Assembly (NCBI RefSeq): GCF_014633365.1
Contig: NC_068346.1
Span: 20,651,756 to 20,715,755, forward strand
DNA length: 64,000 bases
Origin: Diospyros lotus
Taxonomy: Eukaryota; Streptophyta; Magnoliopsida; Ericales; Ebenaceae
Direction of reading: 5' to 3'
The notes under the pieces are model-generated. The model did not search any database. It was not told where the DNA came from and saw only the letters and a program-made list of their open reading frames with translations. Made by a program: the position numbers and the translations under genes. Shown piece by piece: positions 1-12,033 of the stretch; the stretch's first letter is position 1, and each line of letters begins with the position of its first letter.

Positions 1-456
1 AATGGTGGTTCTTCTATTCAGGTTCCCAACAATTTAAACATACAGGAACTGCAAATTGAACCACCCAAAGAAGATTCAGTTCTTCAAAAATATACAATTC
101 CTAAACCACAATCTCCCTCAAGATCAAAGGAGCCTAATCACCCAAGTCCACTTTCAGTTCTGGAAGTCCCATTTACAGAAGATGTGTCATCTGGTTCTAA
201 ATGCTTTGAGAGATTCAATGCTGACCTTCATGAGCTGAGAAAGCAGCTTGAGCTTCTCAAGATGGAGTCTGCACCATTTGCAGATGCAGAGATGCTCGTG
301 TCAATTGAGAAAGATGTTGGCCAAGGATTACTTGCGGTCTCTGACGAGAAGGAAACATGTGGAGATCAGAGCTGGGAATCTTCCTACATATTTGTGAATA
401 AAAGATTGAGAGAAAACGCAAGGGAGAAAATAGAACCTCATCCAAACTTAGATTGA
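1..456 (+). pseudogene. 3' part of a DUF3741/DUF4378 (TRM/LONGIFOLIA-like) host gene exon, interrupted by a copia LTR
   Basis: One frame is open from base 1, so the 5' end lies outside the window. It reads a Ser/Pro-rich stretch, then HPSPLSVLEVPFTED, then an amphipathic FNADLHELRKQLELLK helix and SWESSYI. Plant DUF3741/DUF4378 proteins (TON1-recruiting/LONGIFOLIA relatives, microtubule-associated) carry a comparable SPxSVLExxF motif and a WESSYI block shortly before the C-terminal DUF4378 domain; this is recalled family knowledge, not a search. Here the frame runs at about 391-393 into a copia LTR. About 21 LTR-encoded residues follow before a stop at 454-456, so DUF4378 is lost. Alternatively the exon ends near 393 at a GT and the LTR sits in an intron. 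The gene family is fairly secure; functional loss is inferred. Confidence 0.62.
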
Positions 457-669
457 GAAGATCAGAATAATTTTCAATACAATTACAATAGAAAGACTAC
501 CTTATATATAGCCTTGACTACCACAATTACAAACATAAGTAGCTATCGATCCTCTACAACTGAAACCACAACCTAATAATACATTCAACTAATTACAAAC
601 TACAACGTACAGAATGATAAACAACACAAAGACAACTACAACTAATCGACTGCCTTAATGTCTTGAACA
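393..669 (-). repeat. 3' LTR of copia element 1
   Basis: Read on the minus strand, this 277-bp block starts TGTTCAAGAC and ends TTTATTCACA, giving TG...CA ends. It contains a TATATATAAGG promoter-like motif and a pyrimidine-rich end, as copia LTRs do. It lies directly downstream (minus strand) of a copia RNase H frame and directly against the host exon. The five bases next to the insertion are ATATT. The partner duplication cannot be checked because the 5' end of the element is gone. Confidence 0.72.
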
Positions 670-700
670 TGCCCTTCAATTTAAACTTCCTTGAAGTATT

Positions 701-1343
701 CTACAGAACTTCTTCTGCAACAGCACCAGTGTTGCTTCTGCAGTAGATACATGCTGCTACACTAGTGTCTTCAACATGCCCCTTCAACTTAGACCCTCTT
801 AAGGTATTCTGTAGATTTGCTTCTGCAGCTTTTGCAGCAGGTAAAGGATGATATACAGGAGTCATTTTAAGACCAAGCTTACCACACAAGAATAGAAAGT
901 GATCCTTAGGTAGACCTTTAGTAAAAATATCAGCAACTTGGTACATTGTAGGAACATAACGAATTTCAACAGCACCACATTCAACATTTTCCCTCACAAA
1001 ATGCACATCAATCTCTATGTGCTTGGTTCTTGAATGAAAAATCGGATTTTCAGATATAGACTTTGCTGCCAAATTATCACACCACAGTATAGGAGTATTA
1101 GAACATGAAAAACCAAGCTCATGAAAGAGAGACTTTAACCATAGTATTTCAGTAACCCCTTGGGCAACAGCTTGATATTCAGCCTCTCCAACCGACCTTG
1201 CAAACACCGTTTGCTTCTTAGAAACCCAAACAAGAAGATTATTCCTAAGAAATACACACCAGCCACTAGTGGATCGCCTTGTGATCTTGCAACCAGCAGG
1301 ATCAGCATCCGTGTAAACACTGAGAGGCAGATCAGTAGAGGAT
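701..1343 (-). pseudogene. copia element 1: pol 3' end (RNase H)
   Basis: The minus-strand frame shows the Ty1/copia RNase H signature: YTDADPAGC, RRSTSGWCVF, WVSKKQ, VGEAEYQAVA, EILWLKSL, a WCDNLAAKSIS block, HSRTKHIEIDVHFVRE, and the terminal ADIFTKGLPKDHF motif, then a stop at about 701. The conserved Asp of YTDAD, the Glu of EAEY and the Asp of CDN are present. The frame is open for about 210 codons. It is cut upstream at about 1343, where gypsy sequence starts on the other strand. RT, integrase, protease and gag are absent, so this is a 3'-end remnant only. The RNase H would have degraded the RNA template during reverse transcription. Confidence 0.85.
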
Positions 1344-1829
1344 GGGTAAGGTTCTAGTTTTGGGACTACCCAACTTTAGCCAACCATTTGTGGTAGAAAC
1401 AGATGATTGAGGGAGTGGCATTGGGATAGTATTATCCTAGAAATCGAAACCCTTAGCCTTACCAGTGGCATTGGTAAGGCATATGTGCTAATTGTGGTGG
1501 ATAGATTAACTAAATTTGCACACTTTACAGGCTTGGCTCATCCCTATACGGCGCAAGAGGTGGCCAAAGCTTTCATGGACACAACAATTGCTTTGCATGG
1601 GGTGTCGATGGTTATTACATCGGACAGGGACAGGATATTCACCAGCACCTTTTGGCAAGAAATCGCGAGGTTTTTTGGGATAAAACTCCACATGCAACTA
1701 CTTATCACCCCTAAATAGATGGACAAACGAAAAAGTGAACCAAAATTTGGAAACCTATCTTAGGTGTATTTGTATTATGCACCCTAACCAGTGGCATAGA
1801 TGGCTTGTATTGGCCTTATCTTAGGTTTA
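1343..1829 (+). pseudogene. gypsy fragment of block A (RNase H start fused to integrase core)
   Basis: The start matches the RNase H beginning of the gypsy copy at about 52,085 (LPNFSQPFVVETD). An internal deletion near 1465 then jumps to the integrase core (LIVVDRLTKFAHF, then SDRDRIFTSTFWQE). Stops lie at about 1409-1411 and in the HP*IDGQTKK region near 1715, where the integrase Glu codon is Lys. The sequence ends exactly where the Sirevirus-like LTR begins, as in blocks C and D. It is non-functional. Confidence 0.8.
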
Positions 1830-2437
1830 TGCAACAACAAAAGCACATCACTCTTTGAATTTAGCGATGCTTTCACATATTTTGAGCACTTAAGATATTA
1901 CCCAACCTTAAACTTACTCTAAGTGTCATGAGGATATATGACATTAATCCATGACGCTAATGCATTAGGATACTTAAGATATCCCATGAAATCCTAGAAC
2001 AACTTATTGATATAACAAGCACATAAAAATGAGCAAAATTAATCACTAGCAAAACATAGTAAGGTTATTGGCACAACCTTAATATGAAGTATAAGACAAT
2101 ATAAATCCTTCAAATCAAAACTCAAGTACCATCACTTAAGGTATACGATCATTTACTTAACAATCTTGACGTTAGCAATTAAACATCAATTATGAAACAT
2201 AGAATACATTACTCTAAAATCTTCAGTAATGCTGGCACATAAAATACTTAACATATCATGAGCAAAACACTAATGCATTATATTTAGAATTGACCCCAAA
2301 AAAAGGCAGTTACAAACACATCAGTAAAACATATGGCTAAAACACTCTAGCACATATGAGAACATAACATGATAAGATATTAAAGTTTTGGCATAAATGC
2401 AATCATCATCAAAACATTTAGAACATAAAACTCAACA
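1830..2437 (-). repeat. Sirevirus-like copia 3' LTR, copy A
   Basis: On the minus strand it starts TGTTGAGTTTTATG after an AGGGGGAGAT-type purine tract and ends ...GTTGTTGCA. Three more copies lie at 29,307, 39,239 and 53,294. Copy B is flanked by different DNA on its outer side, which fixes the TG boundary. Copy A is 608 bp against 748 bp in B because about 140 bp between two ATATGAGAA repeats is missing. No second LTR of this element is in the window. Confidence 0.68.
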
Positions 2438-4833
2438 ATCTCCCCAATTGTGATGATGTCAAAACTTTAATATTCAAGAGAACATTCACCATAAATGTTC
2501 CACTAAACCTTCTACCTTTTTTTGTCATTCGCAAAAAAGATAAGAAGTTTGATACCACATGAAGCATGTGAATATCAAGAGAATAATCTTCTCCCCCGTT
2601 TAGAAATTTTCATTCTTTTGAGGAATAAGCTATCAAGAGACAAAACTCCCCCGGAGTTTATTGCCATTAGCTCAAAGAATCCTTAAGAAAAAATAAATAA
2701 ATAAATAAAACGTTTGAGCATAATTTTTAAAACTAGATAGGCTCCCCCTGAAAATATCAATCTTCCTAACAAGATTCTCCTATTTTTATGAAAGAGTGAA
2801 ATATAATTTTATTCTTCAAAAGATGTAAGCACTTAATATCCTTTTCGAGAAGGAGAATAATATTTGACAATCATAAGGAGGCAATAGAAATAATAAGGAA
2901 TTCTCTCCCCCTTTTAAATAGAGGATACGCTTCCCTTACAAATAAGCCACAAATTCTTTTAACACTCAAGGCTTAATAGAATTTAGCATTCACATCAAAA
3001 ATTAATCAAAGCTGCTAGTGAGTCTTTTCATATAAGCACATACAAGCATGTCATCCTCACAATTTAGGCAAACATTAATCAACAAAAGCAAATAATTCAA
3101 AATCATAAATCAAGCTTAAGAAAATTTGAACTAACATATCAAAAGCTAAAGTGCTTTTAAGCACTAGGATTCTAGTCCAAGGACACTCGAGTGACGAGCT
3201 TGAGCATCCTTTAGAAATATCTATTCTATCTTAGCAACTCAAGTAACGCTTCCCCATTACTCGACTAATATTCCATAGAGACCTATATCTATACACACTT
3301 ACTCGATTAACTTCACAAATTAATCGAGTATCTTATAATACTTGCTGGAAATATGCAACACTGTATGGATGAACTTGAAATTCACATTTCAAGACTTCAA
3401 TCCATGAACAATTTATTCACTCCTAGGAGATTTTCCTCATTCCAAGGATTTCAAATAAGATCTAAAATCAAATTCATTCAAGAACTTATCACAAAATATT
3501 GTTGCACAGGAAACAACTGCTTTATCCTCAAATACACGAATAATAAATCCATTTACGAGAACATATATTCTCAGGACAAATAATTTTCAAACATTCAATC
3601 ATATTATCAAAATACATATTCAATAACTCCTAAATGCATCCATTTTATTTTAAAAAGACATAATTGCAGCAAGTAAATAATCCAAAGAGAAGACCTTGAT
3701 AAGGATTGGACACTCAATTAACTTTCATTCACTATTTGAGTGATCATAAACCAAACTACCACTGAGTTTCAACACATTAGAAATATGCCAGAGCATATGA
3801 ATTCTAAGCAGTACAATCAAAATACATAATCCTATAATATAATTTTTAAATTCAAGAAATGCACATACACCAAAGACATATCTCATATAACGTTTGTACA
3901 CTTCATGTGTACCCAAATCAAGCAAGAAACATATTCAAGTAGGTTTCAAATTTTCCAAACATTTTCAACTAATCCTAAAACAGATTTAATCACTTGATCG
4001 ATCCTATCATTACTCAAGAGAGCTCAATCAACCTATCACTTAATGCATTTATAATTTCAATCACATAAACATATTGTGCCACTCATGAGCACACCAAACA
4101 TAGCCACTCACAAAGATTTTTAAAGCAGTGAATGATATTACCTCTAACCTATCGTAGGTAAACCAATCATTTGACTACCACCTCATCAAAACATCAAGAT
4201 TCTCTACTTAATTATCTAAATGCAAATCATGAACATTCAATCAAATATGAAAGCACTTGGGTATAGAAATACCTTAATTAACAAACAATCATTTTCATCC
4301 TAATGCAAAGATCATCAAAAACGATAAGCATAACTTCACTGCATTCCAAAACATCAATCGTAGAAGATGAACAAGCTAATTCAAGAATTTTATCAATCAT
4401 ACACTCAGCAAAATTCGTCATCAAAACATTAGGACATAGCAGTCAATGAGCAAGTTCATTTAAGACACTAGAATATAATTTACCATGTATTTTCACAGGT
4501 ATAGGCGTACCTCAATTAACACCATAACGTCATATCCAAAACAATTCATACTGATAAGCAAAAGATGATTTCATCTTCAAGACTTGAATAATCAGCAAAC
4601 AGAAATAATCAATATTTAATCGCATACGTAATCAAGGCAATCAGTCAAGGTTGAAAACCATATCAACAAAGATATTTAAATTTAAAGAGATATGAGATTA
4701 GAATATTTTACCTGAAGAGATACAACATTTTCTCCCAAAACTAAATTGTTTTAAGTCCCATGGATTGCATATAAAACCTATCTAAGATAAAGTACCCAAT
4801 CATTTAAGTCCTTTAATTTTCTAACCTATTTTT
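2438..4833 (-). mobile_element. Sirevirus-like copia internal region, copy A (pol-less)
   Basis: This is 2.4 kb of AT-rich sequence shared with blocks B, C and D. On the minus strand the first 500 bp next to the LTR hold several separate purine tracts (complements near 2449, 2591, 2650, 2745 and 2905). Sireviruses are known for such multiplied purine tracts. No pol domain can be read. On the far side, in block D, it joins copia gag sequence, so pol appears deleted. A short minus-strand frame around 4290-4500 matches the conserved frame described in copies B and C, but is broken here. Confidence 0.6.
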
Positions 4834-5250
4834 TCTCATGACCCAAGGAACAATAGAAGGGCATCATTGTAATATGGTTGCAATGGTTTGTTAGGATATT
4901 TTTACAAGTTATTAGAAGCACTTGGGTGCTATTAGGAACTTAGGATGGTGTTGGGAATCAATTAGCAGCTAGCTAAGGTCTATATAAAGGCTACTTGTAA
5001 GGGGACCATGCTTGAATTCATAATGAATTTTCTCATTTCTCTCTAAAATTCTCTCTTAATCTCTCACGTTTCTCTCTTGTTTCTTCCTCCCCCCTCCCCC
5101 TCTCTCTCAATGTCTCTCCCTCAATTCTATATGATATATTTCCCCATTTCTGCTCAAATTCCCCTCTAAACATTCTATTCTTAATCATAGACCTCTCTGA
5201 TCCTTCCGATTACCAATGCAAGCCCTATTATGAACCCTAGGTTCATGAAA
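4834..5250 (+). repeat. TRG1 5' LTR, copy A
   Basis: Matches the complete TRG1 LTR at 59,579-59,997. It starts TCTCATGACCCAAG (the second base differs from the TG consensus) after a run of T matching the TTTTT target duplication seen in block D. It has a CTATATAAAGGC TATA motif near 4980, a long CT-rich stretch and the end ACCCTAGGTTCATGAAA. The usual terminal CA has mutated. Confidence 0.82.
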
Positions 5251-5252
5251 AA

Positions 5253-5264
5253 TGGTATCAGAGC
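5253..5264 (+). other. Primer-binding site of TRG1-A (Met-tRNA type)
   Basis: TGGTATCAGAGC two bases after the LTR end is a perfect complement of the 3' end of plant initiator Met-tRNA, the usual primer for plant LTR retroelements. Copies C and D carry one changed base (TGGAATCAGAGC). Confidence 0.9.
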
Positions 5265-6861
5265 ATCGTTCCTCCACCATTTTTGTTGTTGATTAAGGTC
5301 CGTCGGATGTCAATGGTTACTGTCCGATGGAGTGGATTCACAAAATCTGAAGGTGATTTCGAAAATAGGCAGCAGCAAGGTAGGTTGTGGTTTATGTAAT
5401 TTTGGGTAGTTGATTCTAACAACTTTTGGTAGAATTAAGTGAACAGCAATTCAGTGAATCTGGTGAATTCAATGGAGCAGGCGAATCGTAGGAAGCTACA
5501 TCATCGGAGCCAACATATCCAATAGAACTGACGACCAGTGGTCGCGATCAGATCTGGAGGTTGTTGATCTATAGTGAATGATTTCTACGATTAACTTGGA
5601 ATTTTGGACCGCTGATGCAAGAGAAGTTATCAAGCTAGCCAGGTTGTAATCGAGAGAGCAAGGCAATTCTCGATTTGAAAATGAGAGGCGATCAATTATA
5701 AACTCAGAATTGAATAGGCAACGAAAGAATGGTGGAATTCCAATGATCATTAACTATCAGGGATAGTTGTGTCTTGGTGAATTCAATTAGGTGAGCTTCG
5801 CTGTGATTCCGAGAAGCGTACATCGAAGCCAGTGGACCATTGGACGGTGACTGGGTAACGCGGTTTGGTCGAGTGACTGGAATGGGTGACTAGAGATGAT
5901 ACGAACCGAGGAGCATTCGCGATTGGAGTGGGAGTCCGTCAAAAGAGGTGACACGAAAAGCCAGGAGGGTCCCGACTGGAGTGAACGACTGGTGCAGAAG
6001 ATTCTCTTAAGTTGGTGACACGGACAGACAGGGAAGCTTCCGACTGGTGCGTTGCTGGTGCTGCCACTTAATAGGTTGGCGATTCTGATCCAGACAGTGA
6101 GAAGTAAATCTTGGCGACTTAGTGAAGACGTCACAGTTGCCATCAAATTTTGGATATACCAGGAAAGAGCAAATCCAGGGTCGTCGACTCATTCTGCTTC
6201 ATTTAATCGAGTCCAGATTGAGAAGGCTTGAGGCGACTCCATTGGTCAAATGGTTGATGATTGGGTAGTAGCTACACCATTGGTCCTAAATTCACTTTTA
6301 GCGAGAAGAAACGTGTGAAGACCGGTGGTGATTGGGTGAGGAGGAGGAATCGGTTGGGAGGTGATCGTCGAATCTGCAACGATCCCAGGTAGAGCCAATT
6401 CTAGCCATCCAGGTGAATTGAAGAAGCGACCGCGGAGCAGGTGGTCCTCTGACCATTGGACAGTGGTTGGGGCTAGTGGATGGTGATTGGGTGGGTTGTG
6501 ACTGTTGCAAATTTGGATTGTTGGCAGGTTGAGCTGCCAATCTAATTTTAAGGGATATTGTTGGCCGACGTGATTAACTCCACAAGTGATTTTGGCGATT
6601 CAGTGCAGTTGAATCATCAGTCAATTGAGTTCTTGGAAGATTGTAGCAAGGCCGACAATTCTCTTCTGATTTAATTGAGTCGTTGTTGCTCGAAGTGGTG
6701 ATTTATGAAGATGATTTACGAGGGTGAACGGTGGCTACTGTGAAGTAGAGACCTAAGGGAAGTAAACTTAGAGGCTAATTTCGTTTGAGGAGTGGATTCT
6801 TCCAATTATCCAGCTCGATGTTGGTTGGCGCTTGAGGCTGCGAGTAAAGGGAACAAGAGGC
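5265..6861 (+). mobile_element. TRG1 internal leader, copy A (gag frame deleted)
   Basis: A long G-rich leader of about 1.6 kb with no credible frame on either strand. It contains GTGATTGGGT at 6328 and 6483 and related variants near 5845 and 6250, plus many GGCGATT motifs. The sequence reaches the GGGAACAAGAGGC segment that precedes the gag start in other copies. It is then fused at about 6858-6862 (shared AGGC) to the interior of palindrome P1, so gag and the 3' LTR are lost. Confidence 0.75.
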
Positions 6862-9800
6862 GGTGGGGTATCGGGAGAGTTCTTCCAGCACCAGGGTTCT
6901 TCTCCTCTTTGGTTCTCTTCTTCTAGTGGCAGTTAGGGAGTTTAAGGAATGGTTTCAAGGTAAGAAATTCATCATCTAACTCATTCTCTAATCTAGAACT
7001 CTGTTTTTCCTTTGTTATGGTGGCTAAAAAGAGATAAAAATCTCTATGTATGGTAGCCTACAAGTGGTGTTGAAGGTAAAGAAATACTAAGGATTGTCAA
7101 ATAGGGAAATTAAGAAAAGTTCTACTCCTCCCCCTTTCTACCTTTGACCATTTGGTTTTGGGGGCAAACTCCTAAGTTTTTCAAAAAAAACCTTTATTGG
7201 GAGTTATGTGGAATTGTTTGTAACTCTCTCTCTTCTCTTGCTTGATCTTGTCGGTCTCTCTTGAGTTTCAAAATATGGTTTGTTTCACCATATAATCCTC
7301 AAAGGAATGATGTATTTTGGTTAGGTTTCGAGCTATGTAAGGTTTGGTTGATTTTGGGAACCATTTTGTTTGTCCGTTTTCATTCTAGGTCTCAGGAGTC
7401 GACTTTTGAAAGTGGAAGTCGATTCTGTACGTTAAGCTCTCGGCTAGATCGACTAAAGTGATGAAAAAATCCACTTATTCCTTCCAAAAGTCAACTTCCC
7501 AATTTTAAAAGTTGACTTTCCATTTCAGACTGCGCATACTCTACTATTTTGGGCATATCTTTTAGTGCAAAAATCAGATTCAAGATCTGTTTGTTGCGTT
7601 GTAAACTAGACTCGATCAGTTTCGATTTGGTACTAAATTTGGATTATTTGGTTGAGTTTTAAGTTATTTCTTCTTAGTTCCAAAACATATCTAGATGTGC
7701 TTGAAAATCTTTTCACTCCTTCATGAAACATGTTGTCCTTATTCTCGTGAATACCTCATGCATTTCAATCATGATTATACGAGTATAATTGGCTTGTGCA
7801 TGGGTTTTGTGTGCAGTACGATATATTTTTTACGCATCACACGGTTTTGGGAATTACAAATGATACTTAACGCGCACTACGGGCGAGATCCGCTGAGATA
7901 TCCCCTACAGTGATAAACGGAAAGCTTGAGTGGGCTATAAAGCCAGACTCTTGTCAAGCTCGAGTGGGCCATAAGACCGGAATCATGTGGGACCTAGATC
8001 CCGTATTATGATTATGCTATAGTGGTATTATGGGAATTTGCATCTTATTTTTAATTCATGGACATTATGGCGTAACTTCGCCACTTTATATATGCATGAG
8101 CGGGGATGTTGTCATCATTTATGGTTGGATCATGTTACTCTTATTGTCATTTTATTCTGTATTACTTGTTAGACTTTATATCTCACTTGTGTTTGCATAA
8201 TTCCAAGTAAGGCTAAGACTACGGTTGATGGTGAGCCTAGCAATATGGGGTCCAGTGTCTAGACGCATACAAAGCTATCCCAAACAAAAGATCTTTGGGA
8301 GTTTTGTCATGGTATCTAGTTCTATGGATGTATTGCCTTTATGGGCCCTATTTTATCTTCTTTTGTAAAGCTTCGAGTATATGGCCAGTTGTATGTGACG
8401 GTACGATATCTAGTTTTGTGTATATAGTCTTACTATAATTATTAACTATTGTGATGACTCTTGTAACTCTAGCAAGTGTCATATCTTCTTGGCATTTCTC
8501 CTTTAGAAACCCTGGCCTAGGCAACAAGGGAGAAGTGTCAAGAATGGATGGTACCTACTGGAGTTACAAGAGAATGCATCACAATAATTAATAATTACAG
8601 CAAGACTATATACACAAGACTAGACATCGTACCGTCACATACAACGGGCCATATACTCAAAGTTTTGCAAAACAAGATAAAACAGAGCCCATAAAGGGCC
8701 ATAGACCCAGACACCATGACAAAATTCCAGAAGATCTTTTGTCTGGGATAGCTCTGTACACATCTAGACACTGGACCCCACATTGCTAGCCCTTACTTAG
8801 AATGATACAAACAAAGGAAGCTACAAAGCCCAACAAGTAATATAGATTAAAATGATAACAAGAGTTACAGGGTCGAACCATAACTGATGACAACACCCTC
8901 TCTCATGCATACATAAAGAGGTGGAGTCAAGCCACCATGTCCATGAATGAAAAATAAGATGCAAGTTCCCATAATATAACTATAGGATAATCATAATACG
9001 GGATCTAGATCCCACACGAGTCCGATATTATGGCCCACCCGAGCTTGACACGAGTCTGTCTTTATAACCCACTCGAGTTTTCAGTTTATCACCATAGTGG
9101 ATATCTCAGCGGACCCTAACCGCAGCACGCATTAAGTATCATATTTAATTCCCAAAATTGTGTCATCGTACTCCACACAAAACCCATACATAAGACCTCT
9201 TCTAACAACATGCACAAGCTAATTATACTGACATAATCATGATTAAAATGCATAGGGTATACACGAGAATATGGACAACATGTTTCGTGAAAGAGAGAAA
9301 AGATTTCCAAGCACATTTAGACATGTTTTGAGACTAAGAAGAAACCATTCAAAACTCGGCCAAATAATTCAAATTTGGTACCAAATCGAAGCTTATCAAG
9401 TTTAGTTTACAACGCAACAAACAGATCTTGAATCTGATTTTTTCACTAAAAGTTATGCTCAAAACAGTAAAGCATGCGCGGTCTAAAATGGGAAGTCGGC
9501 TTTTAAAATTGGGACGTCCACTTCCGGGAAGTCGACTTTTAGAATTAGAAATGCGACTTTTGGAAGAAAAAGTTGACTTCTTCATCACTTTAGTTAATCC
9601 AACCGAGAGCTTAACATACAGAGTCGGCTTCCACTCGCAAAAGTCAACTCTTGAGACTCAGAATGAAAACGGACGAACAGACTAGTTCCCATAATAAATC
9701 AAAAACTTACATAGCTCAAAACCTAACCAAAATACATCATTCATTTGAGGATTATAGAGTGAAACAAACCCTATTTCGAAACTTAAGAGAAACCAACAAG

Positions 9801-10476
9801 ATCAAGCAAGAGAAAAGAGAGAGATTTACAAACAATTCCACATAGCTCCCAATAAAAGCTTTTTTGAAAAACTTGAGATTTTACACCCAAAACCAAAGGA
9901 TTAAAGGAAAAAAAAAAAGAGTAGAACTTGTCTTAGCTTTGCTCTTTGACAATCCTTGGTCTTGCTTTACCTTTAACACCACTTGTAGGCTGCCATATAT
10001 AGAAATTTTCATTTCTTTTTATCCCCAAAACAGAGGAAAAACAGGGTTATAGGCTAGGGAATGAGCTACATGATGAATTTCTTACCTTGAAACCCTTCCT
10101 TGAACTCCATACCTGCCACTAGAAGAAGAAAACCAAAGAGGAGAAGAACCCTAGTGTTGGAAGAACTCTCCCGATGCTCCACCGCCTTAAAATGACTCTC
10201 TCTCCAACTTTGGTCCCTTTTATACTTTCTTCACATTGATTTAATTTTTATCCCCCAAATTTTTAGCCCCTTCAAGCCTTTTTAATTTCCTCATTTGCAT
10301 TTCATTTATTTACATTTCATAAGCATTTACCTTATATTTAAGTCACTTCACTATTTTGACCTGCTCTTTCTCTTTGCCTTGTAAACACTTCCTTAATCTT
10401 TCAGGCCATATCGCGCATAACAAAATAATTCTCTAAGTTAATTTCCCACATGTTAAGAAATTCCTCGGCCGGGGTT
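6862..10476. repeat. Palindrome P1 (two facing LTR-like arms)
   Basis: The left arm (6862 to about 8495) and right arm (about 8530-10,476) are inverted copies of each other, imperfect but matched along their length. They meet at TTTCTCCTTTAGAAACCCTGG...CAAGGGAGAAG around 8515. Both arms contain clustered GTCGACTTTT-type motifs near 7400-7520 and 9490-9640. The left arm lacks its outer 360 bp, removed by the fusion to TRG1-A. The right arm ends at a small deletion, and the sequence then resumes as copia gag. No protein frame is credible. Three sister copies are at 33.8, 48.0 and 60.1 kb. Confidence 0.85.
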
Positions 10477-10936
10477 ATTCTAAAGGGAATATTCATCTTC
10501 TTTGGACAAAATAATTCTCTATGACCATGGCGCTTACAGAATTTACATTTAGAATCAAATTTTAGTTTGGATTTAGGTTTTGATAGTTTTCCAAAATTCT
10601 TATGGTCTTTCTCAACATAGCTCTAACCAGTTCTATCATAGTATCTCCTTTTTGAGATTCTAAGATATTATCTAGTATTTTGCTAGCTCCAAAAATTTTT
10701 GATAAAACTAACTTAGAATCTTTAACTCATTTTCAAGCAATTTGTTTCGATTAGTAAGGGTTGAATTTTGAGATTGAAAATTTTCATTTTGTTCAATAAG
10801 AGCTGCATTTTCAGATTCTAGATTTTTTGTTTGATCCTTAAGAGAACATTTTTCTCTTTTTAATATTTTGATTTTCTTTGCAACCCTTTCTAGATTAGCT
10901 ATAAGTTTTTCACAAATAAACACATCCATGTCTTTC
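10477..10936 (-). pseudogene. Sirevirus-like copia gag remnant (coiled coil and zinc knuckle)
   Basis: Minus strand. A 73-codon frame (10,708-10,929) is almost pure coiled coil (EKLIANLERVAKKIKILKRE, then Glu/Asn/Gln-rich heptads). Downstream comes GASKILDNILESQKGD and, after a frameshift, the zinc knuckle CKFCKRHGHRELFC (10,506-10,547), an intact CX2CX4HX4C that binds packaged RNA. The order coiled coil, knuckle is normal for Sirevirus-type copia gag. The same sequence just past the knuckle reappears at 37,178 and 51,072, showing that this is the host of palindrome P. The upstream side is fused to CACTA sequence near 10,937. Confidence 0.72.
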
Positions 10937-12033
10937 TCTTCCCATTACTTTAGAGAAAATTTTATTTTCATTAATAGCTTGAGAAGGTTCTTCCTCAGCT
11001 TTTTGGGTTACTAAAGATTAAATTTTCTCTTTAAATTTGATAATAAATAAAATAGATATGTTGTAACATAATACTAAAATATATATCACAATAACAACAT
11101 AAACTGCTTAAAATAAAATTTACCACTTTTTCTTTTGACGTAGAATCAACCATTGACCCGTCTTTTTTCTCGTGTGTCACCTTGAACATTTCCCATGCAG
11201 ACGGTTCGTGTCCTAATATTTCAGCCTGTATTAAATAGACAAGTTAATCAACAAAAAAAAATATTAATGAGAAAGATGTATAAATAACTTAAATTATACC
11301 TGTTCAGCTCTAACTCAAGCAAAACTTCTAGTGCCTGTAGTTTTAGTCATTGTTTGCTTTGACCGATTAAACTTATTACGAGCACAAGAAACCTATATGT
11401 AAGACCAAATACAACAATCATGTTTTAAATAATTAAAATGACTTGTGCATAAAAAAAGTAAAGGGTATAGAATACCTTAAACTCATGTGAGCTCAACCAA
11501 GTGACAAATTGTCTCCATTGTCCTTGGTCGACTGTTGTTGGAGCAAACTTAATTCGATCATCATCATTGTCATATACATAGTCAGCCTTCAACCTATATC
11601 TATGATTTGCAAAAGCCCTTCCCATCTTTCTAAAGATCTAATTTTTTCTTACTTCGTTTTCTTCAAATTCAAATTTCTCCTACACAAGTTAAAAGAAAAA
11701 GTTGTTTGAAACGTTACAAGTTATGAAGAACGATTTAATACAATATCATATAAGAATAATATAGAATAATTATTAATCTTACCAGTACATATGAATACAT
11801 TTTATTCTTATTGTCTTGTGGAACATCTTCCCAACGCTTGCAAGAAATTGGTGCATCTTCACATACTTTAACAATCTTGCCAATATGACTTGCAAACACA
11901 TTAGCATTTGATCTAATGGCTTGACCATAATTATTGAATTCCAATGGTAATTTTTGACCAGGAGCCAAAGATGTTAGTATTTTATTCTTTGTTTTCTCTC
12001 GACCTCTTTTTCTTGCATTACATAATGATGATC
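10937..12033 (-). pseudogene. CACTA (En/Spm) TNP-type transposon protein fragment, multi-exon
   Basis: Minus-strand exons with GT/AG borders can be placed at about 11,783-12,033 (LPLEFNNYGQAIRSNA, CKRWEDVPQDNKNKM), 11,476-11,679 (HRYRLKADYVYDN, QWRQFVTWLSSHEFK), 11,300-11,392 (NKFNRSKQTMTKTTGTRSFA) and 11,124-11,225 (EPSAWEMFKVTHEKKDG). A last piece is KVMGREK near 10,945. The order and motifs match the plant transposase Ptta/En/Spm family protein (TNP second product) of CACTA elements. One in-frame stop (11,315-11,317) and the fusion to copia gag mark it as dead. Terminal CACTA repeats were not found. Confidence 0.75.

Noticed and set aside
184..238. Alternative start of the host protein at 184 or a separate short frame from 56
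   Set aside because: The conserved frame is open from base 1 and carries the SPLSVLE motif upstream of 184, so the exon simply continues from outside the window.
5253..5264. TGGTATCAGAGC elements as possible tRNA genes
   Set aside because: Only the 12-base primer-binding complement is present, directly after LTR ends. There is no cloverleaf or A/B box arrangement.
5787..6146. Minus-strand frame of about 120 codons in the TRG1 leader, with similar ones at 45,973-46,365, 57,107-57,436 and 57,687-58,019
   Set aside because: The frames are not conserved between TRG1 copies (stops and shifts at different places), match no family, and arise from the G-rich leader lacking stop codons on the opposite strand.
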